NCBI GenBank assembly: GCA_900541665.1
Contig: UQKV01000003.1
Coordinates: forward strand, 1 to 64,000
DNA from: an uncultured Collinsella sp.
GTDB taxonomy: Bacteria > Actinomycetota > Coriobacteriia > Coriobacteriales > Coriobacteriaceae
Direction of reading: 5' to 3'
DNA: 64,000 bases
Position numbers and translations under genes: made by a program. Positions 43,401 to 50,458 of this stretch are shown here, one piece after another (the stretch's first letter is position 1; every line of letters begins with the position of its first letter). Below the pieces are notes generated by a model that saw only the letters and a program-made list of their open reading frames with translations, had not been told where the DNA came from and did not search any database.

Positions 43401-43470
43401 AAGATATAGCAAGATATAGCAAAGTATAGCAAGATATAGCAAAGTATAGTGAGATATAGCAACGTATAGC
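43401..43470. repeat. Seven tandem 10-bp repeats before the AAA ATPase
   Basis: Seven copies of AARRTATAGC, each exactly 10 bp, end 17 bases before the ATPase start. On the coding strand each unit reads GCTATA(T/C)(C/T)TT, so TATACT or TATATC recurs as a possible -10 box on one face of the helix. Array length could vary by slippage. Confidence 0.85.
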
Positions 43471-43496
43471 GCTGTTCGCGGGTTCTTGCGGTGGTG

Positions 43497-44177
43497 CTAT
43501 TTTCCGAATGCCGCGCGGATAAAGCGCTGGGCGAACAGCTTGTTGGCGACGTTGATGACATGGCCCAGGAACAGTGCCGAGATGGCGGTCGTGACGCCAA
43601 AGCCGCCCAGGTTGTACATAAAGATCAGCGACAACGCGAGCGAGGCGGCGACATGTGAGCAGTCAAACACGACTTTTACGTCACCAAAGCGGCGTTTAAG
43701 CTTTTCGGCAATGACTTGCACCAAGCCGTCGGGCGCGTTGGGGACAACGCCCATGTTGACGACGAGACTTACGCCAAATGCGGTGACAGCGAGGGAGAGC
43801 AGCATGGTCGCAATCTGTGTGGGGAGTGCCGTGGGATGCAGTGGGTTGACCGCCATGAAGAGGTCGGTCAAGCCGCCAATCAGCGTTGAGAAGAACAACT
43901 CGAGCAGGATGCGCGGCTGGAACTCGCTTCGCAAGATGGCTAATTGCGCCACGATGTAGGCGACGTAGGTTGCGGTGATCCAAAAGCCGAGCGTCTTGCC
44001 AGTGAGCATGGATAGGGTTGTGGCAAAGCACGTGAGCGCGGCGACGCCCAGGCCGGATGCCGTCTGGAGACTCATACCGAGTGCCAGTACTGCAACGCCC
44101 ACAAGATACATCAGCATTCTGATGACGGTATGGCACCAGTCGATGTTCTCGCCATGCATGATGATGAGCGGTCGCAT
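43497..44177 (-). CDS. YczE/YitT-like integral membrane protein
   Basis: 226 aa, five or six membrane segments (VIRMLMYLVGVAVLALGMSLQTASGLG, ITATYVAYIVAQLAIL, LLELFFSTLIGGLTDLFMAV, TMLLSLAVTAFGVSLVVNMG, ALSLIFMYNLGGFGVTTAISALFLGHVINVANKLF). It resembles the YczE/DUF6198 family of unknown function. GAAAGGA precedes the ATG at 44177. Its leader carries element B, element A, the kdgK-type operator and, further up, a GTGAACGTTCAC site, so its expression appears tied to KDG and uronate use. A transport role for a sugar acid or by-product is inferred. Confidence 0.8.
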   Translation of the reverse strand: MRPLIIMHGENIDWCHTVIRMLMYLVGVAVLALGMSLQTASGLGVAALTCFATTLSMLTGKTLGFWITATYVAYIVAQLAILRSEFQPRILLELFFSTLIGGLTDLFMAVNPLHPTALPTQIATMLLSLAVTAFGVSLVVNMGVVPNAPDGLVQVIAEKLKRRFGDVKVVFDCSHVAASLALSLIFMYNLGGFGVTTAISALFLGHVINVANKLFAQRFIRAAFGK

Positions 44178-44210
44178 GTTGCTACCCGTCCTTTCGGTTG
44201 TGTGAAAAAG

Positions 44211-44319
44211 CTGACCCGGGCCGGCAAAAGAGGGTTATCGGAGGCACTGCTGCAAAAGCAGAAAAGCCGGCCCCACGGTCAGTCGTCTAGGAAGTGTCTC
44301 GCTGTGCCGGAATGGGACT
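44211..44319 (-). ncRNA. Element B copy 1, candidate cis-regulatory RNA
   Basis: Plus-strand coordinates: outer stem 44211-44216/44277-44282, second stem 44218-44225/44266-44273, small hairpin 44250-44261, and conserved strings at 44233-44251 (GGTTATCGGAGGCACTGCT) and 44307-44319 (CCGGAATGGGACT). The same strings and pairings recur at 46443-46560 with different stem bases. On the minus strand it ends 33 bases before the YczE-like gene start and is followed by CTTTTTC. Unrecognised family. Confidence 0.6.
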
Positions 44320-44356
44320 AAAGGTCCAACGAGACGGGAAGAAAGCAAATGGCATT

Positions 44357-44414
44357 GCGTGGGCGATAAGATGCCAAGATGGTAGGGTGTGTCTTAGCAT
44401 CCTATTGCCCACGC
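44357..44414. ncRNA. Element A copy 1, 58-nt conserved hairpin
   Basis: A 58-nt inverted repeat from GCGTGGGC to GCCCACGC with an inner GGTAGGGTG loop. Copy 2 (47724-47781) has the same length and loop but different, compensating stem bases. It abuts the operator at 44414. More G-U pairs form on the plus strand, although the downstream promoter-gene order suggests the minus strand. Confidence 0.6.
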
Positions 44415-44448
44415 TCAACGAAATCGGTTTCGTTTGAGCCTAAGTATA
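44414..44448 (-). promoter_or_regulatory. LacI-type operator and -10 box of the YczE-like gene
   Basis: AACGAAATCGGTTTCGTT (44417-44434), a near-perfect palindrome, overlaps the expected transcript start, and TATACT (minus strand, 44448-44443) stands upstream. The same module precedes kdgK. Confidence 0.7.
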
Positions 44449-44488
44449 CGCACGGGATTTTATTTGCGAAGAGAAAAACAATAAAAAG

Positions 44489-44500
44489 GTGAACGTTCAC
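44489..44500. promoter_or_regulatory. GTGAACGTTCAC operator between YczE-like and GntR genes
   Basis: A perfect copy of the uronate-regulon palindrome (AGGTGAACGTTCACCT including flanks). It lies about 45 bases upstream of the YczE-like -10 box and 165 bases before the GntR gene. Confidence 0.7.
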
Positions 44501-44525
44501 CTAATCGCAACAACTCGTTGGCTGT

Positions 44526-44592
44526 AGTTGCGGTGGAATAGTTCCTGTTTTTGCTGCTGAAGGCCTTGAACAGGAACTATTCCACCGCAACT
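44526..44592. repeat. 67-nt hairpin repeat (GTTGCGGTG family), copy 3
   Basis: Arms are perfectly paired over 24 bp (AGTTGCGGTGGAATAGTTCC and on). It lies 72 bases before the GntR gene start; copy 4 follows that gene's stop, so the gene is bracketed. Confidence 0.85.
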
Positions 44593-44664
44593 TATGAGGG
44601 GGCGGGGGATGCGATAGTATTGCATGGTGGTATTCGACTAACCGAGGACTTATCCGAGGGCTTT

Positions 44665-45357
44665 ATGGAACAGCACCAGCATTATCAGAGCCTGCAAGAC
44701 CAGGCGTACAACGCATTGCGCTCCAAGATCATCTATGCCGAGCTCAGGCCCGGCACGCGTCTTTCGGCGATTGGTCTGGAAAAGGAGACGGGAATCGGGC
44801 GCACGCCCATTCGCGAGTCATTTGTGCGCCTGCGTGAGCAGGAGCTGGTGGAAACGCGTCCCAAAAGCGGCACCTATGTCTCAAAAATCAGCATGGAGCG
44901 TGCCGAGAACGCCTGTTTCTTGCGTGAGAAGCTCGAGAGAAGCGTGCTTATTAAATGCTGTTCGGCTTCCTCGCCCGAGCAAAAGCAGCGGCTTGAGCAG
45001 ATTCTTACCGAGTCCGAGTCGCTCGACCATAGCGAAACGCGTCGTTTCTTTGACCTGGACAACCTGTTCCATGAGACGTGTTTTGAGATTGCTGGCCGTC
45101 ACATGTTGTGGGATTGGATGAAGAGCATCAACACGCATTTTGAGCGATACAACTGGTTGCGTATGGTGTCGCAGGATTTGGATTGGGAGCCGATTCGTCG
45201 TCAGCACCGTCGGATTTTGGAGGCCATTAAGGAAGGCGACACCGATACGGCGAGCTATCTGGCAGAGACGCACTTGCACCTGATGCCCGAGGAGCAGGGC
45301 CCGGTTATCGCCTTGCATCCCGACTATTTTGAGCTGTCCAAAGACTCGGCCATCTAA
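44665..45357 (+). CDS. GntR-family regulator with FCD domain
   Basis: 230 aa. Winged helix (YNALRSKIIYAELRPGTRLSAIGLEKETGIGRTPIRESFVRLREQELVETRPKSGTYVS) and a C-terminal all-helical FCD domain (FDLDNLFHETCFEIAGR; HRRILEAIKEGDTDTASYLAETHL) with His/Asp residues that usually bind metal. I chose the ATG at 44665 after CCGAGGG; the longer frame starts inside the hairpin repeat. Targets are unknown; the neighbours suggest uronate or KDG metabolism. It is bracketed by two hairpin repeats. Confidence 0.85.
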   Translation: MEQHQHYQSLQDQAYNALRSKIIYAELRPGTRLSAIGLEKETGIGRTPIRESFVRLREQELVETRPKSGTYVSKISMERAENACFLREKLERSVLIKCCSASSPEQKQRLEQILTESESLDHSETRRFFDLDNLFHETCFEIAGRHMLWDWMKSINTHFERYNWLRMVSQDLDWEPIRRQHRRILEAIKEGDTDTASYLAETHLHLMPEEQGPVIALHPDYFELSKDSAI

Positions 45358-45372
45358 TTTGTCCCTTTATTT

Positions 45373-45439
45373 AGTTGCGGTGAAATAGGGATTGTTTTGC
45401 GGCTCTGATGGTGTAAACAGTCCGTATCTCACCGCAACT
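45373..45439. repeat. 67-nt hairpin repeat (GTTGCGGTG family), copy 4
   Basis: It begins 16 bases after the GntR stop. Arms pair imperfectly (AGTTGCGGTGAAATAGGGA against the complement of TCCGTATCTCACCGCAACT). No T run follows. Confidence 0.8.
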
Positions 45440-45465
45440 GCCGGGGTACTATCGGGGCACAAAAA

Positions 45466-45537
45466 AGCTGCGGCGTCGCTTGGAGGAAAAGACCGGAAGC
45501 AAGGGTCCATTCCTCCAGACGGCGCCGCAGCTGTTTT
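45466..45537. repeat. Long imperfect hairpin
   Basis: AGCTGCGGCG ... TGGAGGAA pairs with TTCCTCCA ... CGCCGCAGCT. An A run before and TGTTTT after make it terminator-like on both strands. Confidence 0.65.
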
Positions 45538-45594
45538 GGTGGCTCGGTTTTTGTCGATGTGGCCCAACTGGGCGCGGTTGCCAGCCGAGTAGGC

Positions 45595-45695
45595 AAAGCG
45601 GCTCGGGGGCGTGTCGCTTCCGTCACGTTCTATCAGCATACAAGACGGTTTTGGTTCTTGTTCGTGACGGAAACGGCGCGCTTCCGAGCCGCTTT
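45595..45695. repeat. 33-bp imperfect hairpin with 35-nt loop
   Basis: Arms 45595-45627 and 45663-45695 pair nearly throughout; on the plus strand four of five differences are G-U pairs. No coding frame explains it. Confidence 0.65.
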
Positions 45696-45700
45696 AAAAG

Positions 45701-45732
45701 AAAGGGGGCGAGGTCTAGGGCACGCCCCCTTT
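45701..45732 (-). terminator. Terminator after eda
   Basis: AAAGGGGGCG pairs with CGCCCCCTTT. On the minus strand it is followed by CTTTTAAAG. Confidence 0.85.
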
Positions 45733-45750
45733 CACGATAGAGAGCTAAAC

Positions 45751-46392
45751 CTAGCCGCGGACCTTCTTGACGACGTCCATGGCCTCGCGGGCAATCTGCT
45801 CGACCTTGGAGAAGTCGCCGTCGGCAAACAGGGCCGGCTTGACCATCCAGGTGCCACCGCAGGCGATGATGGCGGAGGAGCTCAGGTACTCCTCGACGTT
45901 GGCAGTGCTCACGCCGCCGGTGGGCATAAAGCGGTGACCGACAAACGGAGCGGCGAGGGCCTTGATGGTGTTCAGGCCGCCATACTGGGACGCGGGGAAG
46001 AACTTGGTGACCTTGAGGCCCAGGTTCTCGGCTGCGGTGACCTCGGAGGGGGTTACGGTGCCGGGAAGGACAGGCAGGTCGATGTCGATGCAGTGCTTCA
46101 CAACGTCCTCGTTGTAACCCGGGGAGACGATGAACTTGGCACCGGCTGCGCGGGCCTGCTCAACCTGCTCGACGGTCAGGACAGTGCCGGCGCCAACGCA
46201 CATCTCGGGCTCGGCCTCGGCCATAGCGGCGATGCACTCGGCGGCGCAGGCGGTGCGGAAGGTGACCTCGGCGGACTTCATGCCAGCTGCCATAAGGGCG
46301 TGGGCGAGCGGAGCGGCGTCCTCGACCTTGTCGAGCACAACGACCGGCACGATGCCCAGGGACTCAAGCGTGGTGTAGAACTGATCGAACAT
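45751..46392 (-). CDS. eda: KDPG aldolase
   Basis: 213 aa. It splits 2-keto-3-deoxy-6-phosphogluconate into pyruvate and glyceraldehyde 3-phosphate. The catalytic E42 (AEVTFRT) and Schiff-base Lys K130 (TKFFPAS) are present, with GAGTVLT and FMPTGGV. I chose the ATG at 46392 after CGAAAGGAA. It lies 254 bases after kdgK on the same strand. That gap holds a GC-rich hairpin and element B, so eda may be controlled separately from kdgK. Confidence 0.95.
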   Translation of the reverse strand: MFDQFYTTLESLGIVPVVVLDKVEDAAPLAHALMAAGMKSAEVTFRTACAAECIAAMAEAEPEMCVGAGTVLTVEQVEQARAAGAKFIVSPGYNEDVVKHCIDIDLPVLPGTVTPSEVTAAENLGLKVTKFFPASQYGGLNTIKALAAPFVGHRFMPTGGVSTANVEEYLSSSAIIACGGTWMVKPALFADGDFSKVEQIAREAMDVVKKVRG

Positions 46393-46442
46393 GATGTTCC
46401 TTTCGATGTGTGGCGCGCATGGGCGCGTGATTGCCAAATGTG

Positions 46443-46560
46443 CTGGTCAGGAGCCGATTTTGGATTGGTTATCGGAGGCACTGCTTGGGGTTCAAGCAAT
46501 TCCAAAACCGGCTGCTCGACCAGTCATGTAGGGAATGCCAGGCAAAACCGGAATGGGACT
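46443..46560 (-). ncRNA. Element B copy 2, candidate cis-regulatory RNA
   Basis: Outer stem 46443-46448/46518-46523, long stem 46453-46464/46501-46512 with one pair that is G-U only on the minus strand, hairpin 46483-46487/46493-46497, and conserved strings at 46468-46486 and 46548-46560. On the minus strand it ends 50 bases before the eda start, like copy 1 before the YczE-like gene. Confidence 0.62.
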
Positions 46561-46587
46561 GGTGGTTTTGCCCGGCCGGAGGAATCG

Positions 46588-46632
46588 GGGAGCGGGCCGC
46601 AGGGGTATGGGATTGGAAAGCTGCGGCCCGCG
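46588..46632. other. GC-rich hairpin after kdgK
   Basis: GCGGGCCGCAG pairs with CTGCGGCCCGC (11 bp). No T run follows on the minus strand. It may protect the kdgK mRNA end or partly stop transcription before eda. Confidence 0.55.
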
Positions 46633-46646
46633 GAATGGGGAACGAA

Positions 46647-47681
46647 TTAACGGGCGACGCGGGTGCCACCGTCGGCGGCGGATGCCGCGGCTGCGATCTC
46701 GTCTGCGGTCACCAAGTTGGAATCGCCCTTGATAGTGAGCTTGAGGATCGAGGCTGCAATCGCGTAGTTGACAGCGTCCTGCGGGTCAAAGTCGTTGATG
46801 AGGGCATGGACGAGGCCGGCGTTGAAAGCGTCGCCGGCGGCAACGCCCTCGAGTACGTGCACGTCGTGAGCAGGGGAGAACCAGTGCTCGCCGCTCTCGG
46901 CCTCAAAGAGCATGCCCATCCAGATGGAGCGCTCGACGCAGGAGATGTTGCGGACGACCGAGGCGACCTTCTTGCAGCCGTACTCGGCGCAGATCTGGCG
47001 GGCCATCTCGACGTAGGTGTCGCGCTCCTCGATGCCATGGGCAAGGGAGCCAGAGACGCAGGTCATGCCAAGGCCGGCAGGCGCATCCTCGTCGTTGGCG
47101 ATGCAGATGTCGACGAGCGGCAGGAGTTCCTTCATGGTGGCCTGAGACTTCTCGGGCGACCACATTTTGCCGCGATAGTTGACGTCGCACACGGTGGTGA
47201 TGCCCTTGGCGCGGCAGGCGGTGAGGGCATCCTTGCAGGCGGCAGCCATCTCATCGGAGACGGCGGGGGTCACGCCGGAGAAATAGAAGACATCGATGCC
47301 CTTGAGGATCTCGTCCCAGTCAAAGACGTCGCGCTTGGCCATGTTGATGGCAGAGTACTTGCGGTCGTAGACGCAACCGTTGCCGCGCTGCGAGGCACCG
47401 ACCTCAAACACATAGGAGCCAAGGCGGTCGCCCTGACGCACGACGCGCGTGGTGTCGACGTCGTAGGCCTTCAGCGAACGCAGGGCGCACTCGCCCAGAC
47501 GGTTGGCCGGGACAACGGAGACGTAAGCGGCCTTGTCGCCCTGGTAGGCCAGGGAAAGCGCAGTGTTGGCCTCGGCGCCGCCGTAGCGGACGTCAAACTC
47601 GGTTGCCTGCTCAATACGCAGGTGGTCTTTGGGTGAGAGTCTCATCATGATCTCGCCGAAGGTAAGAACCGTTTTACCCAT
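46647..47681 (-). CDS. kdgK: 2-keto-3-deoxygluconate kinase
   Basis: 344 aa, PfkB (ribokinase) family. It phosphorylates KDG to KDPG with ATP, joining both uronate branches of the window. N-terminal VLTFGEIMMRLSPKDHLRIEQATEFDVRYGGAEANTA is KdgK-like, and the PfkB signature 2 region reads GVAAGDAFNAGLVHAL with the catalytic Asp. I chose the ATG at 47681 after AAGGAG. It is divergent from a LacI regulator, with two overlapping operators at its promoter and element A in its leader. Confidence 0.92.
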   Translation of the reverse strand: MGKTVLTFGEIMMRLSPKDHLRIEQATEFDVRYGGAEANTALSLAYQGDKAAYVSVVPANRLGECALRSLKAYDVDTTRVVRQGDRLGSYVFEVGASQRGNGCVYDRKYSAINMAKRDVFDWDEILKGIDVFYFSGVTPAVSDEMAAACKDALTACRAKGITTVCDVNYRGKMWSPEKSQATMKELLPLVDICIANDEDAPAGLGMTCVSGSLAHGIEERDTYVEMARQICAEYGCKKVASVVRNISCVERSIWMGMLFEAESGEHWFSPAHDVHVLEGVAAGDAFNAGLVHALINDFDPQDAVNYAIAASILKLTIKGDSNLVTADEIAAAASAADGGTRVAR

Positions 47682-47723
47682 GGTCGCGCAGCTCCTTTTA
47701 CTCGTGCGTACACCTTTGATATG

Positions 47724-47781
47724 GCGTTGGCACGCAGGTGCCAAGACGGTAGGGTGCGTCTTTGCACCTGTGTGCCAACGC
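47724..47781. ncRNA. Element A copy 2, 58-nt conserved hairpin
   Basis: Twenty-five base pairs with one mismatch and one G-T pair, from GCGTTGGCAC to GTGCCAACGC, closing on a GTAGGGTG loop. It lies between the operator and the kdgK start (43 bases from the ATG). Compared with copy 1, at least four pairs change on both sides. Confidence 0.6.
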
Positions 47782-47783
47782 TC

Positions 47784-47829
47784 ACCGAAATCGGTTTACG
47801 AAATCGGTTTCGTTTCGAGTTGTAGTATA
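47784..47829 (-). promoter_or_regulatory. Tandem LacI-type operators and -10 box of kdgK
   Basis: ACCGAAATCGGTTT (47784-47797) and ACGAAATCGGTTTCGT (47798-47813) lie end to end over the expected start, with TATACT (minus strand, 47829-47824) upstream. The divergent LacI protein at 47914 is the likely binder. Confidence 0.75.
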
Positions 47830-47913
47830 CTCACCTACAGCGTTTTGCAACCGAGATTTTTAAAAAATGCCTAAAATGGCTCAGACTGCCGACATTGGGA
47901 AACGGGGTGCGCT

Positions 47914-48936
47914 ATGGCGCAGATGAGAATCAAGGACATTGCCGCCGAGGCGGGCGTGAGCCCGGCCACGGTCTCGCGCTATCTCAACAACCGCCCCGGG
48001 CAAATGACCGAGGAGACCCGTGCTCGCATCGCGTCAGTTATCGAGCGCACCGGCTATCGCCCACGTGCCGCCGCGCGCAATCTGCGCAGCTCGCGCACCA
48101 ACCTTATCGGCGTGATCTTGGCCGACATCGCCAACCCGTTCTCCAGCGCCATGCTCGAAGGACTTTCCGCCAGTGCCGCCGCGCGCGGCTGCTCGCTCAT
48201 GACGGCCATTAGCAGCAACGACCCCGCTAAGGAAGCAGAGTCGCTCACCAGACTTATCGATGCCGGCGTGGACGGCTTGGTCGTCAACACCTGCGGAGGC
48301 AATGACGAGGCGATCGTCGCGGCGGCGGGGCGCCTGCCCGTTGTGCTGCTCGACCGCGACGTTGCCGACGGCGGTGTTGACCTGGTGACATCTAACAACC
48401 GTGAGCTGGTCGCCGGCTTGGTAGACGCCTTGGCAGCTGCGGGCAGCGAGCGTCTGTGCCTGCTCACCGAGGCAAGCGACGATAGCCCCGTGCGTCGAGA
48501 GCGCGCCGAGGCCTTTGCCGACGAGCTTTCGCGCCGCGGCCTTGCGGGCGAGGTCGTCACCCTGGCCGACGGTGGCGCCACGGGCGTTGGCCGTTTGGAC
48601 AAGACCATCCGCGACTACGCGGGCAAAAGGCTCGGCCTTATCGCCGTCAACGGCCTGGTTTTCCTGCGTCTGACCGAGGCGCTGGCGCAGCTTGGTCCCT
48701 CGCTGCCGGCGGGGCTCAAGATCGCGACGTTTGACGACTACCCCTGGAACCATGTGCTCTTTGGCGGCGTCACCACGGCCGCGCAGGACACCCTCACCAT
48801 TGCCGAGCGCGTAGTCGAGCGCCTTTCCGAGCGCATCGACGTCGTTACCACCACCGTGGGCGAGGCCGCAAAGCTGGCGCCCAAACGCATCGAGATCCCC
48901 GGCCACATCGAACACCGCGCATCGACCTCTCGCTAG
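47914..48936 (+). CDS. LacI-family regulator, probable KdgK/Eda repressor
   Basis: 340 aa. LacI helix-turn-helix RIKDIAAEAGVSPATVSRYLNNRPGQMTEETRARI and hinge helix PRAAARNLRSSRTNLIGVILADI, then a sugar-binding-protein-like domain with KIATFDDYPW near the C-terminus. It is divergent from kdgK, whose promoter carries two AAATCGGTTT palindromes, and the same site precedes the YczE-like gene. A KDG- or KDPG-responsive role (KdgR-like in function, not in family) is inferred. The start ATG at 47914 follows a GGGAAACGGGG stretch. Confidence 0.87.
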   Translation: MAQMRIKDIAAEAGVSPATVSRYLNNRPGQMTEETRARIASVIERTGYRPRAAARNLRSSRTNLIGVILADIANPFSSAMLEGLSASAAARGCSLMTAISSNDPAKEAESLTRLIDAGVDGLVVNTCGGNDEAIVAAAGRLPVVLLDRDVADGGVDLVTSNNRELVAGLVDALAAAGSERLCLLTEASDDSPVRRERAEAFADELSRRGLAGEVVTLADGGATGVGRLDKTIRDYAGKRLGLIAVNGLVFLRLTEALAQLGPSLPAGLKIATFDDYPWNHVLFGGVTTAAQDTLTIAERVVERLSERIDVVTTTVGEAAKLAPKRIEIPGHIEHRASTSR

Positions 48937-49070
48937 CCGCTCGTTCGCAACTGCCTGTTCGCGCACGTTTTTTGAGCGCTTGATACGCTTTAACCCTGCG
49001 GAAACATTTTTCTGCGATAGTATCTGCGATATAGACCAGTCGAAACCCGCCCGAAAGAAAGGGGAGCGAC

Positions 49071-50408
49071 ATGAACCAGCAGAACATCGATTACGTACTC
49101 CGCTCCGTAGAGCAGCGTGACATCCGCTTTGTGCGTCTGTGGTTTGTCGATATTCTCGGCCGCCTCAAGAACTTTGCCATTAGCCCCGAGGACCTCGAAG
49201 TCGCTTTTGAGGAGGGTATTGGCTTTGACGGCTCCGCCATCGAGGGCTTTGCCACGCCCGAGGAAGCCGACATGCTGGCGTTTCCCGATGCTTCGACCTT
49301 CCAGATTCTGCCGTGGCGCCCGAGCCATAACGGCGTCGCCCGCGTGTTCTGCGACGTGTGCACCCCCGATCGCAAGCCGTTTGCCGGCGACCCGCGCGAC
49401 GCCCTGCGCCGCATGTTCTACAAGGCCGAGAAGGCTGGCTATCTGCTCAACGTGGGCGCCGAGCTGGAGTACTATTACTTCCCCGACGAGCACACCCCCG
49501 AGCCGCTCGACAACGTGGGCTACTTCGATCTTTCGGTGAGCGATGCTGCTCGCGACCTGCGTCGCAACACGGTCCTCACGCTCGAGAAGATGTCCGTGCC
49601 CGTGGAGTACACCTTCCACGCCGCCGGTCGCTCGCAGCACGGCATGAGCCTGCGTCACGCCGAGGCCCTGAGCATGTCCGACGCCATCACTACGGCCAAA
49701 CTCATCATTAAGCAGCAGGCCTACGAGAGCGGTTGCCACGCCTCCTTTATGCCCAAGCCGTTGGCGGGCGAGGACGGCAGCGCGATGTTTTTGCATCAGT
49801 CGCTATTCGACCACGACGGCAACAACGTCTTTTGGGGCGAGGACGACGAGAAGTACCATCTTTCCGACGTCGCCAAGCACTACATGGCCGGCATCCTGGC
49901 GCATGCCCGCGAGATTAGCGCCATCACCAACCCCACGGTCAACTCGTACAAGCGCATCACCACGGGCGGCGACTCCGTGCCGCAGTACGCCACGTGGGGC
50001 CTGCGCAACCGCGCGAGTATGGTCCGCATCCCGGTCTACAAGCCCGGCAAGCAGCTGTCCACGCGCATCGAGCTTCGTAGCCCCGACCCCATGGCCAACC
50101 CGTACCTGGTCAACGCCGTCACGCTGGCGGCTGGTCTCGACGGCATCGAGCGCAAGCTGGAGCTCCCGCCCGAGGCCACGGCCGAGACGCTCAAGCTCTC
50201 CGACCGTCAGATGGTCGAGGCCGGCTACACGCCGCTGCCGCGTTCGCTCAAAGAGGCGCTCGACGTGTTTGAGGACTCGCAGTTTATGAAGGATGCCCTC
50301 GGCGAGCACATCCACAGCTTCTTCCTTAAAAAGAAGCGCGACGAGTGGCATAAGTTTGAGTCTACGATCACCGAGTGGGAGATCAAGCACTACCTGGCGA
50401 ACTCCTAA
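49071..50408 (+). CDS. glnA: Glutamine synthetase, type I
   Basis: 445 aa, short GSI. It makes glutamine from glutamate and ammonium with ATP. Beta-Grasp N-terminus (RFVRLWFVDILGRLKNFAI, GFDGSAIEGF), ELEYYYF with metal-binding Glu, DGSAMFLHQSLF, and NRASMVRIP with ELRSPDPMANPY. There is no adenylylation-site Tyr region like that of the longer GSI-beta forms. AAAGAAAGGGGAG precedes the ATG. A GlnR-like regulator follows 50 bases later. Confidence 0.94.
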   Translation: MNQQNIDYVLRSVEQRDIRFVRLWFVDILGRLKNFAISPEDLEVAFEEGIGFDGSAIEGFATPEEADMLAFPDASTFQILPWRPSHNGVARVFCDVCTPDRKPFAGDPRDALRRMFYKAEKAGYLLNVGAELEYYYFPDEHTPEPLDNVGYFDLSVSDAARDLRRNTVLTLEKMSVPVEYTFHAAGRSQHGMSLRHAEALSMSDAITTAKLIIKQQAYESGCHASFMPKPLAGEDGSAMFLHQSLFDHDGNNVFWGEDDEKYHLSDVAKHYMAGILAHAREISAITNPTVNSYKRITTGGDSVPQYATWGLRNRASMVRIPVYKPGKQLSTRIELRSPDPMANPYLVNAVTLAAGLDGIERKLELPPEATAETLKLSDRQMVEAGYTPLPRSLKEALDVFEDSQFMKDALGEHIHSFFLKKKRDEWHKFESTITEWEIKHYLANS

Positions 50409-50458
50409 TCGCGCTGGCTTGTTTCAGTACGATTGAGCTCATTTCTTTGGAGGCCGAT

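Noticed and set aside
43401..43470. Tandem repeats taken as a CRISPR array
   Set aside because: The period is 10 bp with no spacers and there are no cas genes, so it is a simple tandem array.
47724..47781. Element A read as a T-box-like antiterminator because of CACCCTACC on one strand
   Set aside because: The string is only a loose resemblance to the T-box sequence and stands before sugar-acid genes, not aminoacyl-tRNA or amino-acid genes.
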